Positions 1-4,797 of a DNA stretch of 5,066 nucleotides are shown piece after piece. The DNA is from Bacteroidota bacterium (GTDB lineage Bacteria; Bacteroidota; Bacteroidia; Chitinophagales; Chitinophagaceae). The stretch's first letter is position 1. Each line of letters starts with the position of its first letter. A model generated the notes under the pieces. That model had not been told where the DNA came from. It made no database searches and saw only the letters and a list, made by a program, of their open reading frames with translations. The translations under genes and the position numbers were made by a program. The stretch lies in contig JAGWTK010000323.1 in assembly GCA_028876035.1 (NCBI GenBank), forward strand, positions 1 to 5,066, given 5' to 3'.

Positions 1-89
1 ACGGTACTATCCCCGGCTTCCTGCAGCACCCGCGCATTGAAAGCCAGCCAACTGATATCCCTGGCAATGGTTTTCCTTTTCTCTGTCAT
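1..89 (-). CDS. ppk1: Polyphosphate kinase 1, N-terminal fragment (cut by window edge)
   Basis: PPK1 reversibly makes inorganic polyphosphate from the gamma-phosphate of ATP. Reading the minus strand from the ATG at 89-87 gives MTEKRKTIARDISWLAFNAR followed by VLQEAGDSTV. The segment RDISWLAFNARVLQEA matches the characteristic start of the PPK1 N domain (E. coli has KELSWLSFNERVLQEA at the same distance from its N-terminus). Only about 30 residues are present; the catalytic histidines lie outside the window. The frame stays open upstream, with two more in-frame ATGs (119-117 and 131-129) before a TAA. I prefer the start at 89 because it gives the usual short lead-in and has AGGAAG just upstream, although SD motifs are weak evidence in Bacteroidota. 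It is transcribed divergently from rpmB. No convincing TAnnTTTG promoter was seen on its side. Confidence 0.85.
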   Translation of the reverse strand, partial: MTEKRKTIARDISWLAFNARVLQEAGDST

Positions 90-195
90 TGGCTTCCTGG
101 TCTTTTTTAAATGTCTCATGCCGGTAGTCATTTCCGCAAGGTAGTGGCACTGTTACCTGCATGAAATTAAATAATTGTGAATTGATAATGCTGTA

Positions 196-205
196 GTTTG
201 CAAAC
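196..205. repeat. 10-bp perfect palindrome in the ppk1-rpmB divergent gap
   Basis: GTTTGCAAAC is a perfect inverted repeat about 107 bases upstream of the chosen ppk1 start and about 150 bases upstream of rpmB. Its position in a divergent intergenic region would suit a regulator-binding site, and its minus-strand TTTG could serve as a -33 element for ppk1. However, a 10-bp palindrome can arise by chance and no second copy was seen in the gap. The rest of 90-322 shows no gene. It has only a weak 7-bp stem (231-237 with 258-264, one G-U pair) and G-rich and T-rich runs. Confidence 0.25.
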
Positions 206-298
206 CAATCGCTTATGACGAAGGAGTTAAGCTGTGGGGGGAAAGGAGTGTTTGAAACCGCAGCCGGGGATTTTTTGTCGCCAAATTCCTTGTTTTTC

Positions 299-330
299 TT
301 TGTGATATTAATCGGGTTTCCCTACCTTTG
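299..330 (+). promoter_or_regulatory. Bacteroidota-type promoter of the rpmB operon
   Basis: TTTG at 299-302 (the -33 element) and TACCTTTG at 323-330 (the -7 element, exact match to TAnnTTTG) are separated by 20 bases. This is the spacing known for the primary sigma factor of Bacteroides and Flavobacterium. The inferred transcript start is near 335-339, leaving a 5' leader of roughly 15 bases before the rpmB ATG. That is too short for an attenuator or ribosomal-protein autoregulatory structure. Confidence 0.8.
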
Positions 331-352
331 CCGTCCAAAATTTTTGTACACC

Positions 353-589
353 ATGGCCAGAGTATGTCAGGTAACCGGAAAGGTTCCGGTAACAGGAAAC
401 AAAGTTTCGCACTCAAATATCAAGACAAAGCGTCGTTTTTTGCCCAACCTGCAGACCAAACGTTTCTTCCTGGCAGAAGAAGACAAATGGATCACCCTGA
501 AGTTGACTACGGAAGGTATCCGTACCATCAATAAAAGAGGCCTGTACAATGTAGTGAAAGAGTTGCGGGCCAACGGAACCCATATCTAA
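353..589 (+). CDS. rpmB: 50S ribosomal protein L28 (bL28)
   Basis: A 78-residue structural protein of the large ribosomal subunit. It opens MARVCQVTGKVPVTGNKVSH and continues with the hallmark NIKTKRRFLPNLQTKRFF, then the C-terminal GIRTINKRGL element (about residues 58-67); all are typical of bL28. The length is normal for the family. Only one cysteine (Cys5) is present, so this is the zinc-free form. The frame is open another 46 codons upstream, but that extension has no L28 similarity and lies largely upstream of the promoter at 299-330, so the ATG at 353 is the start. No SD motif precedes it; the leader is A/T-rich, as usual in Bacteroidota. It is the first gene of an operon with rpmG (29-base gap) and the DUF4295 gene. 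Confidence 0.97.
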   Translation: MARVCQVTGKVPVTGNKVSHSNIKTKRRFLPNLQTKRFFLAEEDKWITLKLTTEGIRTINKRGLYNVVKELRANGTHI

Positions 590-618
590 ATAAGTAACAA
601 CAATTAAATTTCCAGATA

Positions 619-801
619 ATGGCAAAGAAAGGAAACAGGGTACAGGTTATCCTTGAATGTACAGAACACAAAAACAGCGGTCTGCCTGGTACCAGCCGTT
701 ATATCACGGTAAAAAACAAAAAGAACACCCCCGAGCGCATTGAACTGAAGAAGTACAACCCGCTCCTGAAAAAGGTGACCGTGCACAAGGAAATCAAGTA
801 A
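619..801 (+). CDS. rpmG: 50S ribosomal protein L33 (bL33), zinc-free form
   Basis: A 60-residue large-subunit protein near the E-site side of the 50S. Visible family signatures are RVQVILECTE near the N-terminus, SRYITVKNKKNTPERIELKK in the middle (about residues 27-46), and a basic C-terminus ending VTVHKEIK. Zinc-ribbon versions of L33 carry two CxxC pairs. Here only Cys14 remains and the second pair is replaced within the stretch KKYNPLLKKV. This is therefore a C-minus paralogue that should not need zinc. No SD is seen; the region before the ATG is A/T-rich. It lies 29 bases after rpmB and 33 bases before the DUF4295 gene, and is presumably cotranscribed with both. Confidence 0.96.
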   Translation: MAKKGNRVQVILECTEHKNSGLPGTSRYITVKNKKNTPERIELKKYNPLLKKVTVHKEIK

Positions 802-834
802 TCTAACCAACGATAACCGTTAATATATTGAGTC

Positions 835-1008
835 ATGGCAAAAGCAGCATCCAAAAACGCGAAAGTAAAAGACCTTAAGGCTTCTGCTGAAGCAAAGAAC
901 TGGACCAAAGTAATTAAGGCTGTTCGCAGTCCTAAAACAGGTGCCTATACTTTTAAAGAGGCCATTATTCACAAAGACAAAGTGAAAGAATACCTGGCTG
1001 CCAAGTAA
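835..1008 (+). CDS. DUF4295 family small basic protein, candidate ribosomal protein bL38
   Basis: A 57-residue, lysine-rich protein starting MAKAASKNAKVKDLKASAEA and ending with the stretch KEAIIHKDKVKEYLAAK. The core WTKVIKAVRSPKTGAYTFKE (about residues 23-42) matches the DUF4295 family as I remember it. That family is found in Bacteroidota directly after rpmG and before ftsY, exactly its position here. From memory, the Flavobacterium johnsoniae 70S structure revealed a novel ribosomal protein named bL38, and I believe it belongs to this family; the equation is not proven by this sequence. Small size, high basic content and an operon position behind two L proteins all fit a structural ribosomal role. 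The gene is followed within 20 bases by a strong terminator, so it is the last gene of the operon. No cysteines, signal peptide or membrane segment are present. Confidence 0.88.
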   Translation: MAKAASKNAKVKDLKASAEAKNWTKVIKAVRSPKTGAYTFKEAIIHKDKVKEYLAAK

Positions 1009-1025
1009 TGGTAGTAGTAATAAAG

Positions 1026-1061
1026 AAAAAGCTGTTTCGGTAATGCCGGAACAGCTTTTTT
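1026..1061 (+). terminator. Intrinsic terminator of the rpmB-rpmG-DUF4295 operon
   Basis: The arm at 1026-1040 (AAAAAGCTGTTTCGG) pairs with 1046-1060 (CCGGAACAGCTTTTT) around a 5-base loop (TAATG). This gives 15 pairs, one of them G-U, ending in a run of six T. It begins 17 bases after the DUF4295 stop codon. The A-run on the left arm makes it nearly symmetrical, so it could also stop minus-strand transcription, though no convergent gene is seen. Confidence 0.92.
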
Positions 1062-1086
1062 GCGTTCAGCCCTGCCAGTGATTGGC

Positions 1087-1094
1087 TAATTTTG
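1087..1094 (+). promoter_or_regulatory. Candidate -7 element for ftsY
   Basis: TAATTTTG matches TAnnTTTG exactly and lies 41 bases before the ftsY ATG. The -33 side is poor. The nearest TTTG (1059-1062) is 24 bases upstream, longer than the usual spacing of about 19-21, and overlaps the T-tail of the preceding terminator. A promoter is expected here because the terminator isolates ftsY from the ribosomal operon. The inferred leader is about 35 bases. Confidence 0.55.
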
Positions 1095-1135
1095 CAGAAC
1101 ACAGCGCCGCGGCGCAACAACTAAAAGGAACCGAC

Positions 1136-2101
1136 ATGGGATTATTCGACAAATTGTTTGGGAAGAAAGAAAAGGAATCGCTGGACCAGGGCCTGCAAAA
1201 AACCAAAGAGGGTTTTTTGTCAAAACTCACCAAGGCGATTGCCGGAAAGAGTGTGGTGGACGAAGAGGTGCTGGATAGCCTGGAAGACGCACTGGTGAGT
1301 GCAGACGTAGGAATCGACACAACCGTGCAAATCATCGAAAGAATCGAGAAAAGGGTAGCGCGCGACAAATACCTCAACGCGACAGAGCTTAACCAGCTGC
1401 TGCAGCAGGAAATTGAAGCGCTGCTGGTAGATGCGCCGGGTGAAAACCAATATAGTTTCGGTTCGGCACTCCCGGCAAAGCCGTTTGTAATACTGGTTGT
1501 GGGGGTAAACGGGGTAGGTAAGACCACCACCATCGGCAAACTGGCCCATAATTTCAAACAACAGGGCAAAAACGTATTGTTGGGTGCTGCCGACACTTTC
1601 CGGGCTGCTGCGGTGGACCAGCTTACCATCTGGAGCGAGCGGGCCGGAGTGCCCATTGTAAAACAGGACATGGGCAGTGACCCGGCTGCGGTGGCCTTCG
1701 ATACGGTGCAAAGCGGTGTGTCAAAGGGCAGCGATGTCATTATCATCGATACAGCGGGCCGCCTGCACAACAAAGCCCATCTCATGGACGAACTGGGTAA
1801 GATTAAACGGGTTATTCAGAAAGTAATACCCAATGCGCCGCACGAAGTATTGCTGGTGCTGGACGGTTCTACCGGACAAAATGCACTGGAACAGGCCAAA
1901 CATTTCACGGCCGCCACCGACGTATCTGCCCTTGCCATCACCAAGCTCGACGGCACGGCAAAAGGCGGCGTAGTGCTGGCCATCGCTAACCAGTTTAAGA
2001 TTCCCGTAAAATTCATTGGGGTGGGAGAAAAGATGGAAGACCTCCTGGTGTTCGATAAACATGAATTTGTGGACAGCTTATTTAATCTTGAAAAGAAATA
2101 G
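1136..2101 (+). CDS. ftsY: Signal recognition particle receptor FtsY (SRP GTPase)
   Basis: A 321-residue GTPase that receives SRP-ribosome-nascent chain complexes at the inner membrane and delivers them to the Sec translocon. The order is: amphipathic start MGLFDKLFGKKEKES; helical N domain (about 20-100); G domain with P-loop GVNGVGKT (123-130), DTFRAAAVDQL (153-163), DTAGRLHNK (205-213) and TKLDGTAKGG (269-278); then the closing GVGEKMEDLLVFD (296-307). All nucleotide-binding motifs are intact. The long acidic A domain of E. coli FtsY is absent; membrane contact would rely on the short basic-amphipathic N-terminus. The frame is open further upstream from a TTG at 1082, but MGLFDKLF is the usual FtsY beginning. 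AAAAGGA at 1123-1129 precedes the ATG, an SD-like motif that stands out here. No terminator follows before the exporter gene. Confidence 0.97.
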   Translation: MGLFDKLFGKKEKESLDQGLQKTKEGFLSKLTKAIAGKSVVDEEVLDSLEDALVSADVGIDTTVQIIERIEKRVARDKYLNATELNQLLQQEIEALLVDAPGENQYSFGSALPAKPFVILVVGVNGVGKTTTIGKLAHNFKQQGKNVLLGAADTFRAAAVDQLTIWSERAGVPIVKQDMGSDPAAVAFDTVQSGVSKGSDVIIIDTAGRLHNKAHLMDELGKIKRVIQKVIPNAPHEVLLVLDGSTGQNALEQAKHFTAATDVSALAITKLDGTAKGGVVLAIANQFKIPVKFIGVGEKMEDLLVFDKHEFVDSLFNLEKK

Positions 2102-2160
2102 AACAAGGCTTGCAGCCTGGGCACGGGAAATCTCCATCCTGCCAAATAGCAACCGCTTGC

Positions 2161-2168
2161 TATCTTTG
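2161..2168 (+). promoter_or_regulatory. -7 promoter element of the ABC exporter gene
   Basis: TATCTTTG is an exact TAnnTTTG match and ends only 7 bases before the ATG at 2176. With the usual distance from this element to the transcript start, the mRNA would begin at or within a few bases of the start codon. At the -33 position there is only CCTG (2138-2141, 19-base spacing), a partial match. Read-through from ftsY is also possible because no terminator separates the genes. Confidence 0.6.
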
Positions 2169-2175
2169 CACGTTC

Positions 2176-4029
2176 ATGAATCACCTGAAAGCAGTCAATA
2201 AGTATTTTCTCCGTTACCGCTGGCGATTGCTGCTGGGTATTGTTTTTATAACCCTTTCCAACTATTTTAAAATTCTTAGCCCGCAGCTATCGGGTTATGT
2301 AGTCGATAAGGTAGAGCAGTCCATCAGCCAAACCGTTCAACATGGAGCGCGCACGCATAAAGCTGCCAGTTACGATATACTGGTAAAGCATTTTATTGCC
2401 TGGATGGACGATCATATCGGCAGTTTCGGCGGAGTTATCATCGCCTGTGGGGTGACATTACTGGTGCTGGCACTGCTGAGTGGTTTTTTTATGTTCCTGA
2501 TGCGGCAAACAATTATTGTGATGAGCCGGCTGATTGAATTTGACCAGAAGAACGAAGTGTATCAACACTACCAGCAACTGGATGCGGCTTTCTACAAACG
2601 CAACAGCACGGGCGATTTGATGAACCGCATTACGGAAGATGTTAGCCGGGTGAGGATGTATACGGGACCCGCTACCATGTACTTTATCAACCTGGCTGTA
2701 ACGATTGGTTTTAGTTTGTACTTCATGATCCGGCAAAATGCGGAATTAACCCTCTATGTTCTTTCACCACTTCCCATTCTTGCGATTACTATATATTATG
2801 TCAACACCATCATTCATAAAAAGAGTGAACGCATACAGGCTTTGCTTTCCGATTTAACTACTACGGCCCAGGAATCTTATTCCGGTATCCGGGTAATTAA
2901 ATCGTTTGTACAGGAAAAAACGATGATGCGTTTTTTCAACGCCAACAGTGAGGCCTATAAAACGAATGCCATTGGCCTTTCAAAAGTAGAGTCGATCTAT
3001 TTTCCGGCGATGGCTTTGTTGATTGGTTTGAGCACATTGCTTACGATAATGATCGGCGGCCTGTACGCAATGAACGGGCATGCCGATGTGGGCACCGGGA
3101 CGATTGCAGAATTTGTCATGTACGTGAACATGCTCACCTTCCCTGTTAGTGCGATTGGCTGGACGGCCAGTATGATACAGCGGGCAGCGGCTTCACAAAA
3201 ACGCCTCAACGAATTCCTCGACACAAGACCCGCGATTGCAGATAAGGCGGATGCCAGGGAACCTGTATTGCAGGGAAATGTGGTATTCGAAAATGTTAGT
3301 TTCACTTACCCCGACACCGGTATACAGGCCGTGCGGGATATGAGTTTCACCATTGGCAAAGGCCAGAAGATTGCCATTATCGGTGCCACGGGAAGCGGGA
3401 AGTCCACGATTGCCCAGTTACTGCTCAGGATGTATGAGCCCGATAAAGGAAGGATTTTGTATGACGGTACCGATATCCGCGAAATTCGTTTGCACTCATT
3501 GAGAAGCCAGCTAAGCTATGTACCGCAGGACGTGTTTTTATTCAGTGATACGGTCACGGGAAATATTGCTTTCGGGCTGGAAACGGCAGCCATGGAGCGG
3601 ATACGCCAGGCCGCGAAGGATGCCAGTGTAGATAAAGAAATCGAAGGATTTGCGAAACAATATGATACCGTCATTGGCGAACGTGGCGTGACGCTGAGTG
3701 GCGGACAAAAGCAGCGAATTTCTATTGCACGTGCTTTAATAAAAGATCCCCGCATGGTTATTTTCGACGACTGCCTGAGTGCCGTGGATGCACGTACCGA
3801 AAAAGAAATCATTGGCAATTTGTACAGGTACCTCACCGATAAAACAGCCATCATTATTACCCACCGGATATTTTCCCTTTTCGACTTCGACAAAATCATC
3901 GTTCTGAATGAAGGCCGGATCGCTGAACAGGGGCGGCACCAGGACTTGCTTGCGCTCAATGGCTACTACCGCGAGCTCTACGAGGAACAACAAAAAATAG
4001 AAAAAGCGGGCGACCCTGTGTCTTTGTGA
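2176..4029 (+). CDS. ABC exporter, fused membrane and ATPase domains (type IV / MdlA-MsbA-like)
   Basis: A 617-residue half-transporter that would dimerise in the inner membrane to export lipids, drugs or other substrates using ATP; the substrate cannot be read from sequence. The transmembrane domain covers about 1-335, with six predicted helices near 16-38, 85-108, 165-185, 190-212, 273-298 and 308-330. The loop between helices 1 and 2 is long and soluble. The nucleotide-binding domain follows: Walker A GATGSGKST (403-411), Q-loop Gln451, signature LSGGQ (507-511), Walker B MVIFDD (527-532), D-loop SAVD and switch His563. The residue after the Walker B aspartate is Asp532 where most ABC ATPases have the catalytic Glu. 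DDxLSAVD is known from MdlA-type and heterodimeric exporters. I chose ATG 2176 because it opens just before helix 1 and follows a -7 element; the open extension to about 2110 has no family character. No partner half-transporter is adjacent. Confidence 0.95.
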   Translation: MNHLKAVNKYFLRYRWRLLLGIVFITLSNYFKILSPQLSGYVVDKVEQSISQTVQHGARTHKAASYDILVKHFIAWMDDHIGSFGGVIIACGVTLLVLALLSGFFMFLMRQTIIVMSRLIEFDQKNEVYQHYQQLDAAFYKRNSTGDLMNRITEDVSRVRMYTGPATMYFINLAVTIGFSLYFMIRQNAELTLYVLSPLPILAITIYYVNTIIHKKSERIQALLSDLTTTAQESYSGIRVIKSFVQEKTMMRFFNANSEAYKTNAIGLSKVESIYFPAMALLIGLSTLLTIMIGGLYAMNGHADVGTGTIAEFVMYVNMLTFPVSAIGWTASMIQRAAASQKRLNEFLDTRPAIADKADAREPVLQGNVVFENVSFTYPDTGIQAVRDMSFTIGKGQKIAIIGATGSGKSTIAQLLLRMYEPDKGRILYDGTDIREIRLHSLRSQLSYVPQDVFLFSDTVTGNIAFGLETAAMERIRQAAKDASVDKEIEGFAKQYDTVIGERGVTLSGGQKQRISIARALIKDPRMVIFDDCLSAVDARTEKEIIGNLYRYLTDKTAIIITHRIFSLFDFDKIIVLNEGRIAEQGRHQDLLALNGYYRELYEEQQKIEKAGDPVSL

Positions 4030-4058
4030 CACATAATCTCTTCATACTTCATTGCAGA

Positions 4059-4174
4059 TCAGGCACTCAGGTCCAGGATGTTGATGTATGCATCAATTTT
4101 ATTATACAAGATTTCACTTTCCTGATCTTGCTCAGATGCAGGCCAGTAAAGGGTTTTCAAATTTTGCCAGTTCA
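4059..4174 (-). pseudogene. Possible remnant or short minus-strand coding tail (tentative)
   Basis: On the minus strand, a frame ending at a TGA (4061-4059) reads, just before the stop, NWQNLKTLYWPASEQDQESE followed by ILYNKIDAYINILDLSA. This stretch of about 37 residues looks more protein-like than the usual shadow: mixed, amphipathic, and free of low-complexity runs. It does not overlap a plus-strand gene. The same frame continues upstream to 4415, but there it is antisense to the DUF3276 gene and has no convincing ATG in the intergenic part; only TTG codons are available. It could be the C-terminal remnant of a convergent gene that lost its front, a very small protein, or chance. I do not recognise a family. 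Confidence 0.2.
4081..4100 (+). terminator. Weak candidate hairpin downstream of the ABC exporter
   Basis: TTGATG (4081-4086) and CATCAA (4091-4096) form a 6-bp stem with a 4-base loop, followed by TTTT. It lies 52 bases after the exporter stop. The stem is short and A/T-rich, so it would be an inefficient terminator. It sits inside a second, long-range inverted repeat (4054-4063 with 4121-4131). No stronger terminator was found between the exporter and the next promoter. Confidence 0.3.
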
Positions 4175-4192
4175 AAAACAATATTATATTTG
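4163..4192 (+). promoter_or_regulatory. Bacteroidota-type promoter of the DUF3276 gene
   Basis: TTTG at 4163-4166 and TATATTTG at 4185-4192 (exact TAnnTTTG) are 18 bases apart, close to the known spacing for this promoter class. The transcript would start near 4197-4201, giving a leader of about 40-45 A/T-rich bases before the GTG start, with no SD motif. Confidence 0.7.
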
Positions 4193-4241
4193 TAAGGATA
4201 TACCTGAACAACCAATTGACTAACTGAAAATTATTATCAAC

Positions 4242-4676
4242 GTGGCTTACGACAACAACAATGACAAACGGATGGAGAGCGTTTACAGCAAACGTATAAG
4301 AGCTGGAAAGCGGAGGACTTATTTTTTTGATGTAAGGGCAACCCGCAGTAACGACTACTACCTCACCATTACAGAAAGCCGCAAGAAATTTGAAGGAGAA
4401 GGGTATGATCGCCACAAAATATTTTTGTATAAAGAAGACTTCAATAAATTCATAAAAGGTTTAACAGAAGCGGTTGATTACGTGAAAACCGATCTGATGC
4501 CAGACTTTGACTTCGATGCTTTCAACCACGACCAGGTGGGTGAAATGGAAGGCGAAGAAGGATCAACCGAGGCTCCAGCTGCTGCACCGGTTGTAGTTGC
4601 GCAGGCGCCTGTTGCTGATGCTGGTAGTTCGGTCATTCCGAATGCCAGTGCGACTGAGGAAGTGGATAAATGGTAG
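4242..4676 (+). CDS. DUF3276 / PUR-alpha-like nucleic-acid-binding protein
   Basis: A 144-residue protein related to the PUR domain (PUR-alpha/beta/gamma) family, whose members bind single-stranded DNA and RNA. The conserved core runs from about 14 to 92: VYSKRIRAGKRRTYFFDVRA, SNDYYLTITESRK, then HKIFLYKEDFNKF and VKTDLMPDFDFDAF. This is the pattern I associate with the Bacteroidota DUF3276 family. One PUR repeat is present, so the active form is probably a dimer. After the core comes an acidic bridge (EMEGEEGSTE), a Pro/Ala/Val-rich low-complexity linker (about 110-137) and a short acidic-aromatic end, EEVDKW. The start is GTG at 4242: it gives the usual MAYDNNN-like lead-in, while the next ATG (4272) would leave only three residues before the conserved core. 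It is a single-gene unit with its own promoter and terminator. Its cellular role is not established from this sequence. Confidence 0.9.
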   Translation: MAYDNNNDKRMESVYSKRIRAGKRRTYFFDVRATRSNDYYLTITESRKKFEGEGYDRHKIFLYKEDFNKFIKGLTEAVDYVKTDLMPDFDFDAFNHDQVGEMEGEEGSTEAPAAAPVVVAQAPVADAGSSVIPNASATEEVDKW

Positions 4677-4712
4677 GAATTGATTTTTATTACATAGTTA
4701 TCAATGGATTGC

Positions 4713-4739
4713 AGCCCCGGTTTGTCCGGGGCTTTTTTT
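4713..4739 (+). terminator. Intrinsic terminator of the DUF3276 gene
   Basis: AGCCCCGG (4713-4720) pairs perfectly with CCGGGGCT (4726-4733) around the loop TTTGT, followed by an uninterrupted T run to 4739. It lies 36 bases after the stop codon. It is G/C-rich and should be efficient. Confidence 0.93.
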
Positions 4740-4797
4740 ATATATTTTAAATAAATAGGATGGTTTAAGCGTTAGAGGCCTGTTATTACCAATAGCT

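Noticed and set aside
231..276. Stem 231-237/258-264 followed by a T run, considered as a terminator or leader structure
   Set aside because: Only 7 pairs with a wobble and a 20-base loop, the T run is separated from the stem by other bases, and no plus-strand gene ends upstream.
215..352. In-frame N-terminal extension of rpmB starting at 215
   Set aside because: The extra 46 residues have no L28 character and most of the stretch lies upstream of the inferred transcript start; the canonical L28 N-terminus begins at 353.
1082..1135. Upstream TTG start for ftsY
   Set aside because: It would overlap the -7 element, and the added residues are unrelated to FtsY, whose usual start is MGLFDKLF at 1136.
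1066..1785. 239-residue open frame on the minus strand opposite ftsY
   Set aside because: Its serine/alanine-rich translation is the typical antisense shadow of a G/C-biased gene, and ftsY on the plus strand has every GTPase motif intact.
2110..2175. Upstream start for the ABC exporter giving 22 extra residues
   Set aside because: The extension carries no membrane-domain similarity and covers the promoter element at 2161-2168.
3516..4032. Minus-strand open frames opposite the exporter ATPase domain
   Set aside because: They are antisense to the conserved Walker A to switch-His region and do not resemble any protein I know.
4026..4223. 65-residue plus-strand frame after the exporter
   Set aside because: It overlaps the exporter stop and runs through hairpins and the DUF3276 promoter; the translation is rich in Ile, Phe and Gln without a recognisable pattern.
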